This document shows positions 35,999 through 44,903 of a DNA stretch of 64,000 nucleotides, piece by piece (positions within the stretch are counted from its first letter, which is position 1; every line of letters starts with the position of its first letter). This DNA is from Croceitalea rosinachiae (GTDB lineage Bacteria > Bacteroidota > Bacteroidia > Flavobacteriales > Flavobacteriaceae). The notes beneath the pieces are model-generated. The model saw only the letters and a list, made by a program, of their open reading frames with translations. It was not told where the DNA came from and searched no databases. The position numbers and the translations under genes were made by a program. The stretch lies in NCBI RefSeq assembly GCF_031846445.1, contig NZ_JAVRHR010000001.1, positions 1,550,001-1,614,000 of the forward strand, read 5' to 3'.

Positions 35999-36883
35999 TT
36001 GAAAAACAAATATTACTTCCTTCTAATGGTTGTTCTATCTTATTCTAAAATGCATGGTCAGTCTTTTGAATTCAATGAGTTAGTCTCATTTGAATACAGC
36101 CTAGTCCCTAGTGTGGGAGAAACGGAAGCCAGAATGTTCAATTTATCATTTACAACAAAAAAGGCTACAGAAATCGGACTTATCGGATTGAGTTTGTCAT
36201 ATTCAAACCATCAATTTTCATTTTTTGAAGTCGATAATGACTTGGAAAACTCCTTAGAGGTATTCCATATTGTGGAACCTCGCTTTTTTTATTCTGGTTC
36301 TATCAAGAATAATTGGAGTCTTAATATTTCAATGAGCCCCATACTTTCTTCTAGTCTTATAAATGATATAACCAACGAAGATTTAATATACAACGGTAAG
36401 ATTACGATATCAAAAGATTGGTACAACAACAAAAACTTTAACTCATTTACTCTGGGTATAGGTCGTGGACAAATACTTGGTGAGCCCCAATTTTTCCCAA
36501 TTATCTCATTTAATAAAGAAATAGGAGAGAGATTGAGTTATTCTCTGGGATTTCCGAAGAGTGGTCTATGGTACCTGGTAAATGAAAGAAATTTGATTCA
36601 TTTAAGAGGAATGTTATCTGGGATATACGCCAATACTTCAGCTACTACGATTTTTAATGGTGATCAAATACAGCACACCAAGTTAAAGTTTAGTGGTCTT
36701 GATATTGGTTTAGAACATATTTATAGATTACAACCAAATATAAGTGCAACAACCCGAATAGGTTTTCTTTCAAACAACTCTTTAGAATTACTGGATAGCA
36801 ATCAAAATTTGGTATACAATTTTGAACCTAACGGTTCAGCTTACTTAACTATGGGAATAAAATATAATTTAAATAAAAAATAA
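35999..36883 (+). CDS. DUF6268-like outer-membrane beta-barrel protein, second copy
   Basis: A 294-residue exported protein and divergent paralogue of the protein at 32120-33055, with the same block order and length. A TTG start (MKNKYYFLLMVVLSYSKMHG) is used because the first in-frame ATG, nine codons later, would cut into the signal peptide. The mature protein is rich in amphipathic beta strands and ends KYNLNKK. The kelch lipoprotein ATG follows the stop codon directly, so the two are coupled. Function is unknown. Confidence 0.72.
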   Translation: MKNKYYFLLMVVLSYSKMHGQSFEFNELVSFEYSLVPSVGETEARMFNLSFTTKKATEIGLIGLSLSYSNHQFSFFEVDNDLENSLEVFHIVEPRFFYSGSIKNNWSLNISMSPILSSSLINDITNEDLIYNGKITISKDWYNNKNFNSFTLGIGRGQILGEPQFFPIISFNKEIGERLSYSLGFPKSGLWYLVNERNLIHLRGMLSGIYANTSATTIFNGDQIQHTKLKFSGLDIGLEHIYRLQPNISATTRIGFLSNNSLELLDSNQNLVYNFEPNGSAYLTMGIKYNLNKK

Positions 36884-37906
36884 ATGGTAACAAAAACTAA
36901 TACAAGTTCACCTACAATCTCAGTTTTCAGAATAGCAATATTAATAGTAGTAATTCCTTTATTAATCTCGTGTTCAAATGATGATGATGATGACGAATTA
37001 TTAGGAAATTGGGTAGATAGATCAATTTTTGATGGTACACCAAGAAGCGGTGCTTTTTATTTTACAATAGGCAACAAAGGCTATATGGGAACTGGTTATG
37101 ATGGTGATGATAGACTCACAGATGTCTGGGAATATGACATGGAAGGCAATTTTTGGAGTCAACTCGTATCATTCCCAGGTACTCCTAGAAGTTCGGCAGT
37201 TGGGTTTACCGTAAATGGAAATGGTTATGTGGGCTTAGGTTATGATGGGGATAACGAATTAAGGGATTTTTACAGACTCAATATTTCAGCAAATACATGG
37301 GATGTTCTTTCAGATTTTGGTGGATCGGCTAGAAGAGGTGCGCTGGCTTTTAACTCAACAACAAATGGTTATGTGGGTACCGGTTTTGATGGCGACAACG
37401 ATAAGAAGGATTTTTGGAGGTATGAACCTTCTAACGATAGTTGGACCGAATTAGTGGGTTTTGGCGGCAATAAGCGAAGAGATGGTACTACATTTACCAT
37501 AGATAATAATGTTTATTTGGGTACGGGCGTGTCAAACGGTCTTAACCTCACTGATTTTTGGGTATTTAATCTGGATTCGGAAACTTGGAGTCCTTTGCTA
37601 GATTTGGATGATGATGATGATTACAGCATTGTAAGAAATAATGCTGTCGGCTTTGCAGTCGGTGATAAAGGATATATTTCAACTGGAGCATTTTCAACAA
37701 CTGGAGGTACGGTTAGTACCTGGGAATACAATCCTTCAACTGATCTTTGGGAAGAAAAGACCGAATATGAAGGAATTGTTCGCCAAGGAGCTATAGGATT
37801 TTACAATGGGTCTAGAGCTTTTGTTGGACTAGGAAGAAGTGGAACACTATACTTAGATGATAATAGAGAGTTTTTTCCAAACCAAGAAGAAGACGAGGAT
37901 GATTAA
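36884..37906 (+). CDS. Kelch-repeat beta-propeller lipoprotein
   Basis: A 340-residue lipoprotein. An unusually long N-region (MVTKTNTSSPTISVFRIA) precedes the hydrophobic stretch and lipobox LLISC, then SNDDDDDEL. Six kelch units of about 47 residues follow, each with a G-Y-x-G-T/L-G-Y/F-D-G-D motif and a Trp-containing blade (NKGYMGTGYDGDDRLTDVWEYD, NGYVGLGYDGDNELRDFYRL, NGYVGTGFDGDNDKKDFWRY). A six-bladed propeller is expected. The acidic C-terminus is EEDEDD. Asp tracts at both ends are encoded by short GAT repeats. Confidence 0.85.
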   Translation: MVTKTNTSSPTISVFRIAILIVVIPLLISCSNDDDDDELLGNWVDRSIFDGTPRSGAFYFTIGNKGYMGTGYDGDDRLTDVWEYDMEGNFWSQLVSFPGTPRSSAVGFTVNGNGYVGLGYDGDNELRDFYRLNISANTWDVLSDFGGSARRGALAFNSTTNGYVGTGFDGDNDKKDFWRYEPSNDSWTELVGFGGNKRRDGTTFTIDNNVYLGTGVSNGLNLTDFWVFNLDSETWSPLLDLDDDDDYSIVRNNAVGFAVGDKGYISTGAFSTTGGTVSTWEYNPSTDLWEEKTEYEGIVRQGAIGFYNGSRAFVGLGRSGTLYLDDNREFFPNQEEDEDD

Positions 37907-37943
37907 TGTTGTTTTGATTTTTTATAATATGTTGAGCGTCAGC

Positions 37944-37975
37944 AAACCGTATTCCCTTCCAAGAGAATACGGTTT
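37944..37975. terminator. Perfect 11-bp hairpin between kelch and DUF4907 genes
   Basis: AAACCGTATTC (37944-37954) and GAATACGGTTT (37965-37975) form a perfect stem with a 10-nt loop. The following T-run is poor, so it could be a partial terminator or an mRNA-processing site that lowers expression of the downstream regulatory genes. Confidence 0.6.
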
Positions 37976-37989
37976 AAAATCATAACTTG

Positions 37990-38313
37990 ATGAACTTAAA
38001 AAAAACACGCCTAATTTTGGTTTTGGCGGTAATCATTTTAGGAATCATAGGGATTGAATTTTTATATACGAATTCAAATAGCCAATATGAATTGCAGGTT
38101 GAAGAAAATCAAGAGGGTTGGGAATACACCATTTATTACGACAATAAGATATTGATTAAACAAAGAAATATTCCAGGTATTTCGAATAGAAAAACCTTTA
38201 AAACTAAAATTGAAGCAGAAAAGATAGGTTATTTGGTAATTAATAGATTAGAAAAAAGACTTTCGCCAAAGATTTCCAAATTTGATTTGGACCAAAATGG
38301 GATAACTTACTAA
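37990..38313 (+). CDS. DUF4907 family protein
   Basis: A 107-residue protein with an N-terminal membrane anchor or signal (LILVLAVIILGIIGIEFLY) and a soluble domain carrying the DUF4907 pattern GWEYTIYYDNKILIKQRNIPGI followed by FKTKIEAEKIGYLVINRL. A TTG lies directly before the ATG at 37990, which I take as the start. It lies between the kelch lipoprotein and the histidine kinase, 25 nt before the latter. Function is unknown; it may be a periplasmic accessory of the signalling pair. Confidence 0.75.
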   Translation: MNLKKTRLILVLAVIILGIIGIEFLYTNSNSQYELQVEENQEGWEYTIYYDNKILIKQRNIPGISNRKTFKTKIEAEKIGYLVINRLEKRLSPKISKFDLDQNGITY

Positions 38314-38338
38314 AAATATAATTACCAATAGAAGAAAT

Positions 38339-39388
38339 TTGAAAAAGTTGATTAAAATAAAAGAGATTTGGATTCATATCATTGTATGGATATGTTTTCT
38401 TTCTTTTCCAATAGGTATAAGTTTTGGAGAACTTGGAAAGGTTGATCCAAACTTCTTACCTCGTTTCATACTTCAACCATTGGTGCTGGTTTATGTCAAT
38501 TACCTTTTTCTAGTCCCCAAGTTTTTACTCAAGAAAAAGCTACTTGCCTATATTATCATTTCCGTTCTATTCATACTCTTTTTTAATGTAATCATCAACT
38601 CATACTTTTTTCCTGCACCCTTTAAGAAGTTTTTAGAATTGACTGATACAATTGTTCTTACGGAACAAGAAAAAATGCTTCCTTTTAGACAATTGCCATA
38701 TGCCATGTCGTTCATCTTTTCGCTAGCATTTTTTCTATTGGGAGGGGTTTTAGGACTGGTGAAGGAGTTTTATAAAAAAGATAAGGTCAACCAAGAAATT
38801 AAGGTTCAAAGCAAGGAAACAGAGTTACAGTTCTTAAGGGCGCAACTAAACCCTCACTTTTTATTTAATTCTTTAAATAGTATTTACAGTTTAGTTAGAA
38901 ACAAATCGCGAGAAGCTCCAGAAGCTGTGATTACCTTATCTGAGCTGATGCGATACATGTTATATGAGGCCAGGGAAGAAATGGTTCCCCTATCAAAAGA
39001 AATCAGTTACATAAAAAACTTTATACATCTTCAACGCTTTAGGTTGAAAGACAGTAGCGCCTTAAAACTAAAAATCATTGGTGAATACCAAGATAAAAAG
39101 ATACCTCCTTTACTTCTTATTCCATTTGTAGAAAATGCCTTTAAATACGGAACTGATTTTAATGGAAAAACTGATATTAATATTAAGATGGAAATTTATA
39201 ATGAAAACTTTTTTTTTGAAATAAAAAACAAAATTGGATTACATAGAAAAGATAAAATTAATTCTGGCATTGGCTTAAATAACATTGAAAATAGACTGCG
39301 TCTAATATACCCAGATAATCATGCATTAAAAATCAATAAAAATGGTGGTACTTATTCCGTACAACTTGAACTAAATCTCTCTAAATGA
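38339..39388 (+). CDS. LytS-type sensor histidine kinase
   Basis: A 349-residue membrane kinase. Four transmembrane helices are predicted at about 10-28, 42-60, 68-88 and 121-142, followed by a short coiled coil (KVNQEIKVQSKETELQFLRAQL). The His_kinase phospho-acceptor box is LNPHFLFNSLNSIYS (His173), and the N box is LLLIPFVENAFKYG. It uses a TTG start; the reading frame has no suitable ATG before the first helix. It overlaps the response-regulator gene by ATGA, so the two are a coupled pair. There is no large periplasmic sensor domain, so sensing may go through the membrane or partner proteins. Confidence 0.9.
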   Translation: MKKLIKIKEIWIHIIVWICFLSFPIGISFGELGKVDPNFLPRFILQPLVLVYVNYLFLVPKFLLKKKLLAYIIISVLFILFFNVIINSYFFPAPFKKFLELTDTIVLTEQEKMLPFRQLPYAMSFIFSLAFFLLGGVLGLVKEFYKKDKVNQEIKVQSKETELQFLRAQLNPHFLFNSLNSIYSLVRNKSREAPEAVITLSELMRYMLYEAREEMVPLSKEISYIKNFIHLQRFRLKDSSALKLKIIGEYQDKKIPPLLLIPFVENAFKYGTDFNGKTDINIKMEIYNENFFFEIKNKIGLHRKDKINSGIGLNNIENRLRLIYPDNHALKINKNGGTYSVQLELNLSK

Positions 39389-40113
39389 ATTGTATCATAA
39401 TTGATGATGAGCCCTTGGCCATAAACATCATAAAATCTTATTGTGAAGACATTGGTGAGTTAGAAGTAATTAAGACATTTACCAATCCTTTAGAAAGTAT
39501 AGGCCATATCCAGACTGAAGAGGTGGACTTAGTGTTCTTAGATATTGAAATGCCTCAAATTACAGGTATAGAATTTGTAAAATCAATAGATAAAAAACCT
39601 CTTTTTATTTTCACAACAGCTTATCCACAATACGCAATTGATGGCTTTGAACTCAATGCAGTAGACTATTTGGTTAAACCTGTTCCCTTTCCCAGATTCG
39701 TTACTGCAATAAATAGGGTTAAAGAACTTCTTTCTCTTCGCCAAGGGCATGAAAAACTAGGAAATGTCTCTTCAGCTAGCGGAAGTGAATCTGAGTCTAA
39801 TCAATTTATTTTCGTAAAATCAGATTATGGCAATGTTAAAATAAAACTTGAAAACATTACTCACATTCAAGGCTTGAAAGATTATTTAAAAATTCATATT
39901 GATACTGAAAAAAAGCCAATTTTAACTCTAATGAACTTCAAAGATATCGAAGTAAAATTATCGAGTAATGATTTTATTAGGGTGCATCGTTCTTTTGTCG
40001 TTAATGTTAATAAAATAGACTCAATACAAAAAAGTAAGATCGTTATCTATGATATACGTATTCCTATTGGGGATAGTTATAGAGAAGCTTTTATGAAACG
40101 AGTAGGTTTATAA
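39385..40113 (+). CDS. LytTR-type DNA-binding response regulator
   Basis: A 242-residue regulator. The receiver domain is at 1-120 with acidic pocket IDDEP, phospho-acceptor Asp53 in LVFLDIEMPQITG, and VDYLVKPVPFPRF. The LytTR DNA-binding domain is at about 140-242 (IFVKSDYGNVKIKLENITHIQGLKDYLKIH, then FIRVHRSFVVNVNKIDSI). It is translationally coupled to the kinase. Its targets may include the upstream DUF6268 and kelch genes, which is inference from position. No duplicated LytTR box was recognised upstream. Confidence 0.93.
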   Translation: MNCIIIDDEPLAINIIKSYCEDIGELEVIKTFTNPLESIGHIQTEEVDLVFLDIEMPQITGIEFVKSIDKKPLFIFTTAYPQYAIDGFELNAVDYLVKPVPFPRFVTAINRVKELLSLRQGHEKLGNVSSASGSESESNQFIFVKSDYGNVKIKLENITHIQGLKDYLKIHIDTEKKPILTLMNFKDIEVKLSSNDFIRVHRSFVVNVNKIDSIQKSKIVIYDIRIPIGDSYREAFMKRVGL

Positions 40114-40194
40114 AAGGAATTAAAGCGGTAGTAGTCCTTATAATTAAGAGTAATTAAAATTTTAAAAAATGAAGTGTTATATCTGATCAATAAG

Positions 40195-40224
40195 AAAGGG
40201 CCTCCGATTTCTCAAAAGCCCTTT
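40195..40224 (-). terminator. Terminator hairpin for tRNA-fMet
   Basis: AAAGGGC (40195-40201) and GCCCTTT (40218-40224) form a 7-bp stem, just past the 3' end of the tRNA on the minus strand. The T-run is short. It could also act on the LytTR transcript from the other side. Confidence 0.5.
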
Positions 40225-40233
40225 GTTTACTAG

Positions 40234-40306
<73 letters not shown>

Positions 40307-40316
40307 ATGTGGACGG

Positions 40317-40349
40317 CAAATATACAACCGTTTGAGCGTTATTTCCAAA
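40317..40349 (-). promoter_or_regulatory. Promoter of tRNA-fMet
   Basis: On the minus strand TATATTTG (complement of 40317-40324) and TTTG (complement of 40346-40349) are separated by 21 nt, a full match to the Bacteroidota -7/-33 arrangement. The -7 box ends 10 nt before the tRNA 5' end. Confidence 0.7.
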
Positions 40350-40432
40350 TTTAGTAAGACTTTGATTTGAAAAATAAATTGAAATGACTTAGACTACTTC
40401 CAGTTTTAATCGAAATAGTTACCTTCGAAATC

Positions 40433-41797
40433 ATGGAGCAATTCAATAATTTTTTATTAAATGCCATTTCAGGAACGGAGTGGCCAATGTTCGTCTTATT
40501 AATTGGAGGTGGAATTTTTCTTGTATGTTATTCCAAATTTTTACCCTATCGTTTTTTTGGGCATGCCATTGCAATTACTCGAGGCAAATATGACGATAAA
40601 AATGCTAAAGGTGATGTTAGTTCTTTACAAGCACTATCGGCAGCTGTGGCCGCGACTGTTGGTTTGGGCAATATTTCTGGCGTGGCTATTGCCATTCATG
40701 ATGGTGGGCCGGGTGTCGTTTTTTGGATTTGGATGACGGCACTTATCGGAATGTGTATCAAATTTTACTCATGTAGTTTATCAATTATGTTTCGTGGTGA
40801 AGATTCTGAAGGCAAACTAAAAGGTGGACCTATGTTTTACATTACACAAGGTTTGGGAAAGAAATATAAGCCTCTTGCTATCTTCTTTTGTATTGCAGGT
40901 CTATTTGGGTTTTTGGGTGTGTTTACCGCAAATCAATTTACAGAGACTTTTATGAGTGTAATTCAGCCTTCTGAATCACTTTTTGAAATGACTGATTTTA
41001 ATTGGAAGTTGACCATTGGTTTCGTTTTGGCGCTAATAACTTCATTTGTAATATTTGGAGGGCTTGCAAAAATTGCAAAAGTAGCTACCGCTATTGTGCC
41101 TTTTATGGTCATGGTGTATTTGGTGGCGGTCATAGTGGCCATGATTATGAATGCATCACAAGTATTACCATCTTTAAAATTGATTGTAACTGAAGCATGG
41201 AATTTTAAAACAGTGGTTACTGGGGGCTTTTGGGGGCTTGTCATTATTGGTGTCCGACGGGCCATGTTCTCTAATGAGGCTGGCCTCGGTAGCGCTCCAA
41301 TGTATCATGGTCAATCTAAAAATGATGAACCTATTAGAGAAGGTTTAGTTGCGATGTTAGGACCTTTTATTGATACCATTTTGGTATGTACGTTCACTGC
41401 TGTGGTGCTCATTTTGAGTGGAGCTTATTTAGAGGATGGAAGCGGAATTGTAATGACCTTAAACGCATTCAATATTTCTCTCGGTAATTGGGGAGGCGTA
41501 CTATTAATGATTATTGTTTCTGCCTTCGCCCTTTCTACATTATTTACATATTCGTATTATGGGGTGAAATGCCTATCATTTTTAACCAATGCCAAAATAG
41601 GTAGGTTTTACAATTGGTATTTTGTCATTATGATTGTTTTTGCTGCTGTAGCCTCTTTAGAATTGGTGAAAAACCTTATTGACCTTTCTTATGCATTAAT
41701 GGTGATACCAAATATGATTGCGGTATTACTATTAGCACCTAAAGTAAATAAGGCAGCTAAAATATATTTTCAAAAATTGAAGCATGAAAAAGCATAA
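40433..41797 (+). CDS. Alanine/glycine:cation symporter (AGCS family)
   Basis: A 454-residue membrane protein with about eleven transmembrane helices. AGCS motifs are visible: LQALSAAVAATVGLGNISGVAIAI, GGPGVVFWIWMTALIGMCIKF, GEDSEGKLKGGPMFYI and RRAMFSNEAGLGSAPMYHG. It takes up alanine or a related amino acid with sodium. The 3' end overlaps the era ATG by 14 nt, which suggests co-transcription. TACCTTCG at 40420-40427 is a weak -7 candidate. Confidence 0.94.
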   Translation: MEQFNNFLLNAISGTEWPMFVLLIGGGIFLVCYSKFLPYRFFGHAIAITRGKYDDKNAKGDVSSLQALSAAVAATVGLGNISGVAIAIHDGGPGVVFWIWMTALIGMCIKFYSCSLSIMFRGEDSEGKLKGGPMFYITQGLGKKYKPLAIFFCIAGLFGFLGVFTANQFTETFMSVIQPSESLFEMTDFNWKLTIGFVLALITSFVIFGGLAKIAKVATAIVPFMVMVYLVAVIVAMIMNASQVLPSLKLIVTEAWNFKTVVTGGFWGLVIIGVRRAMFSNEAGLGSAPMYHGQSKNDEPIREGLVAMLGPFIDTILVCTFTAVVLILSGAYLEDGSGIVMTLNAFNISLGNWGGVLLMIIVSAFALSTLFTYSYYGVKCLSFLTNAKIGRFYNWYFVIMIVFAAVASLELVKNLIDLSYALMVIPNMIAVLLLAPKVNKAAKIYFQKLKHEKA

Positions 41798-42668
41798 AGC
41801 TGGTTTTGTAAATATTATTGGCAATCCAAATGTGGGCAAGTCTACTTTGATGAATGCTTTTATTGGAGAGAAACTTTCTATTATCACATCTAAGGCCCAG
41901 ACAACGCGACATCGTATTTTAGGAATTGTGAATGGTGATGATTTTCAGGTAATTTTGTCTGATACGCCAGGCATCATCAAGCCGGTATACGAAATGCAAA
42001 CGGCCATGATGGATTTTGTAAAGCTGGCTTTTGAAGATGCCGATGTTCTTTTATATATGGTCGAGATAGGGGAAAAGGCTTTAAAAGATGAGGCTTTCTT
42101 CCAAAAGATAGAGAATAGTAAAATTCCAGTTTTATTACTGCTCAATAAAATAGATACTTCTGAACAATTGGTCTTAGAAGACCAAATACAACATTGGCAA
42201 AGCTTGTTGCCCAATGCAGAGATTCATCCGATATCTGCACTAGAAAATTTTAATGTAAAAGAAGTTTTTGACAGAATATTGGAATTACTTCCTGAAGGGC
42301 AGCCTTACTATCCCAAAGATCAATTGACAGATAAACCAGAGCGATTTTTTGTCAATGAGACCATTCGCGAAAAAATCTTACTTCACTACAAAAAAGAGAT
42401 ACCATATGCGGTTGAGGTCGAAACGGAAGAATTTATTGAAGATGATAAGATTATCAGAATTCGCTCCGTAGTTATGGTTGAACGTGATACTCAAAAGGGT
42501 ATTATTATTGGACATAAAGGTTCTGCCTTAAAAAGGGTCGGAGTTGAAGCTAGAAAAGACCTTGAAAAATTCTTTGACAAACAAGTCCATATTGAGCTTT
42601 ATGTAAAAGTCAATAAAAATTGGCGCAGCAACAGTAATCAGTTGAAACGTTTTGGTTACAATAACTAA
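41784..42668 (+). CDS. era: Ribosome-maturation GTPase Era
   Basis: A 294-residue GTPase that binds the 3' end of 16S rRNA during 30S assembly. The G1 motif is GNPNVGKST (about 12-20), G2 includes KAQTTRHRI, G3 is DTPGI and G4 is NKID. The C-terminal KH domain contains the VERDTQKGIIIGHKGSALKRVGVEAR motif. Length is normal for the family. The start codon lies inside the 3' end of the symporter gene. Confidence 0.97.
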   Translation: MKKHKAGFVNIIGNPNVGKSTLMNAFIGEKLSIITSKAQTTRHRILGIVNGDDFQVILSDTPGIIKPVYEMQTAMMDFVKLAFEDADVLLYMVEIGEKALKDEAFFQKIENSKIPVLLLLNKIDTSEQLVLEDQIQHWQSLLPNAEIHPISALENFNVKEVFDRILELLPEGQPYYPKDQLTDKPERFFVNETIREKILLHYKKEIPYAVEVETEEFIEDDKIIRIRSVVMVERDTQKGIIIGHKGSALKRVGVEARKDLEKFFDKQVHIELYVKVNKNWRSNSNQLKRFGYNN

Positions 42669-42704
42669 ATCATTATTTACAATTTAGCTAACCTTAACTT
42701 CACT

Positions 42705-42737
42705 TTGGTTTAAGACCTTCATAGAAATTTAAACCAA
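42705..42737 (+). promoter_or_regulatory. 9-bp inverted repeat upstream of choice-of-anchor I gene
   Basis: TTGGTTTAA (42705-42713) and TTAAACCAA (42729-42737) are perfect inverted repeats separated by 15 nt. The right arm ends 5 nt before the ATG. It could be an operator or a translation-blocking hairpin. TCACTTTG at 42700-42707, overlapping the left arm, is a near -7 element. Confidence 0.45.
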
Positions 42738-42742
42738 TCAGA

Positions 42743-44278
42743 ATGAAAAATTTTATTAAACCGCTAACCTATTTAGGATTAGCTATTTGCTTTATTAGTT
42801 GCGAACATTTAGATGATTTTATTGGTGATGATGGTGGTGGAGAGGATGATGCTCCACAAGAAATAGTAAATATTGATTTTGACTATCATAGCACCATTCA
42901 AGTAGGTGGCGAAGGTGCTGCTGAAATTTCAGCATTTGACCCTTCAACTAATAAGTTATTTGTCGTTAATGTTGAAATCAATGAGATTTCGTCTTTTGAC
43001 ATTTCAGATATTAACAATGTTGTACAATTGAGTCCAGTAGTTTGTTTACAGGATGGAGCTCCTAACAGTGTTGCAGTGAGTAATGGGAAATTGGCTGTTG
43101 CCATTGAAGCTCCAACAAAGCAAGATAAAGGTTTTATTGAGCTTTTTGATACTACTACGCAACAGGAAATAAATGTTTTTAATGTAGGAGCTCTTCCTGA
43201 TATGGTGACATTTACCCCTGATGGAAAATATATTGTAGTAGCTAATGAGGGAGAGCCTAATGATGATTATACAATTGATCCAAAGGGAATTATTAGTATT
43301 ATCAATATTGAAAGCGGAGAAGTTTACAATTTAGGTTTTGATGCCTTTAACAGTCAAGAGGCAGATTTAGAATCTCAAGGTTTTAGAGTATTTGGTCCGC
43401 ATGCTACTTTGGCCATGGACGTTGAGCCTGAGTATGTAGCAGTTTCTGATGATTCAAAAACTGCTTGGGTAACGCTGCAAGAAAACAATGGAGTAGCAGT
43501 AGTGAATCTAGAAACGAAACAGATTGAAGCTATTGTCCCTTTAGGCTTTAAAGACTATTCTGCCATGGGCAATGAAATAGACCCTAGTGATAAAGATGAT
43601 ACCAAAGCATTACGCAGTGTTCCTGTTTATGGAATGTACCAACCTGATGCAATTGCCTATTACAATGTTGATGGAATGGATTATGTGGTGACCGCCAATG
43701 AAGGAGATGCCAGAGATTATGATGGTTACTCAGAAGAAGAACGTTTAGAAGATTTTATGCTTGATGAAACGGTTTTTCCAGATGCTGCTACCCTTCAATT
43801 AGAAGAAAACCTGGGTAGGCTCAAAGTAACCAACACTTTGGGCGATATTGACGGTGATGGTGATTATGATGCTATTTATAACTATGGCGCTCGTTCATTC
43901 TCTATTTGGTCAGGCGACGGTCAATTGGTTTATGATAGTGGTAATGATATTGCGATACAAACTTTATTACTGACTCCAGGGGCTTTTAATGGTAATGATG
44001 GTAGAAGCGATGATAAAGGTGCGGAACCAGAAGCAGTCACTATTCAAAAAATAGGGGATAAACAAATACTTTTTGTAGGTCTTGAAAGAAATAATCAAGT
44101 TATGGTGTATGATATCAGTAACCCAAGCGCTCCTGAGTTCATTCAAATTTTAGAAACTGCTGGTGATGTTGGCCCTGAAGGAATCATTGTAATTGCAGCA
44201 GAAGATAGCCCTACTGGTAAAGAATTGTTGGTAGTGAGTAATGAAGTGAGTGGTACAGTTACTTTTTATGAAAACTAA
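42743..44278 (+). CDS. Choice-of-anchor I domain lipoprotein
   Basis: A 511-residue lipoprotein (lipobox FISC at Cys20, then an acidic EHLDDFIGDDGGGEDD). The body is a beta-propeller of the choice-of-anchor I type, related to the N-terminal part of some alkaline-phosphatase-like surface proteins. Motifs are EISAFDPSTNKLFVVNVEINEISSFDISDI, DMVTFTPDGKYIVVANEGEPNDDY, YVVTANEGDARDY, GDIDGDGDYDAIYNYGARSFSIW and GPEGIIVIAAEDSPTGKELLVVSNEVSGTV. No metal-hydrolase domain is attached. Likely surface-exposed; the ligand is unknown. Confidence 0.85.
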   Translation: MKNFIKPLTYLGLAICFISCEHLDDFIGDDGGGEDDAPQEIVNIDFDYHSTIQVGGEGAAEISAFDPSTNKLFVVNVEINEISSFDISDINNVVQLSPVVCLQDGAPNSVAVSNGKLAVAIEAPTKQDKGFIELFDTTTQQEINVFNVGALPDMVTFTPDGKYIVVANEGEPNDDYTIDPKGIISIINIESGEVYNLGFDAFNSQEADLESQGFRVFGPHATLAMDVEPEYVAVSDDSKTAWVTLQENNGVAVVNLETKQIEAIVPLGFKDYSAMGNEIDPSDKDDTKALRSVPVYGMYQPDAIAYYNVDGMDYVVTANEGDARDYDGYSEEERLEDFMLDETVFPDAATLQLEENLGRLKVTNTLGDIDGDGDYDAIYNYGARSFSIWSGDGQLVYDSGNDIAIQTLLLTPGAFNGNDGRSDDKGAEPEAVTIQKIGDKQILFVGLERNNQVMVYDISNPSAPEFIQILETAGDVGPEGIIVIAAEDSPTGKELLVVSNEVSGTVTFYEN

Positions 44279-44318
44279 GAATTTAAGATAGTTCTGTTTT
44301 ATAATTGAATCTAAGTGC

Positions 44319-44349
44319 AAGGCATGATTTTTTAAATTGTGCCTTTTTT
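44319..44349 (+). terminator. Terminator of the choice-of-anchor I gene
   Basis: AAGGCA (44319-44324) and TGCCTT (44340-44345) form a stem with a 15-nt AT-rich loop, followed by TTTT. The right arm overlaps the last codons of the convergent gene. Confidence 0.45.
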
Positions 44350-44850
44350 GCTTTTTTCAAAATCTGAGACCAATTGGTCAAAGTAAACCTTTAGCTGTTT
44401 CATTTGAGCTTTACCTTTTGATTTGCCTAAACGACCAAAAGCATAAAGTACAAACCAAAGCAAGGTCAGCAAAATCATAATGACTATCCAGACCGTAATA
44501 TCTTGCCCCAATGAATATTTTGAATAAGCAAAAACACCAATGATGACAAATAGAGTGCCTACCCCGAAGTGAAGGAACATAAAAAATGTCCAAAGAGTAG
44601 GATTAGGCCCAAAAAGCCCTTGAATTTTAGTTATGCCCTTTTCGAAAGAAGTCAGTTCTATATGGAGCTGTGGAGACCAAAAGGTAGTTTCCTCTTGTCG
44701 AAATCTAATATAAATATGCTCGTCTATTCGTTTTATTACAAAAGGGTTTTGCGTCTGTTGATCAAAAAATGCCATTAGTTTTTCAATTTCAGTAACCAAT
44801 GAAATTTCAAAACGAGGACGTAAAACGATTTCATTTCCTAAATCGCTCAT
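44332..44850 (-). CDS. Hypothetical two-helix membrane protein
   Basis: A 172-residue protein starting MSDLGNEIVLRPRFEISLVT. The frame stays open 42 codons further upstream, but that stretch overlaps the der promoter and start, so the ATG at 44850 is preferred. Residues 1-85 form a soluble domain (RIDEHIYIRFRQEETTFWSPQLHIEL). Two transmembrane helices follow at about 90-113 and 120-142, and then a basic cytoplasmic tail (GRLGKSKGKAQMKQLKVYFDQL). I do not recognise a named family. It is divergent from der. Confidence 0.65.
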   Translation of the reverse strand: MSDLGNEIVLRPRFEISLVTEIEKLMAFFDQQTQNPFVIKRIDEHIYIRFRQEETTFWSPQLHIELTSFEKGITKIQGLFGPNPTLWTFFMFLHFGVGTLFVIIGVFAYSKYSLGQDITVWIVIMILLTLLWFVLYAFGRLGKSKGKAQMKQLKVYFDQLVSDFEKSKKGTI

Positions 44851-44903
44851 GTTGTTAGGTTTGCTATTCCAAAAGGTATCGATTTTTCTTGGTAAATAAA
44901 TGC

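Noticed and set aside
36974..37000. GAT-repeat tract that might be a phase-variable microsatellite
   Set aside because: Trinucleotide units keep the reading frame, so length change would only alter the Asp run after the lipobox, not switch the gene off.
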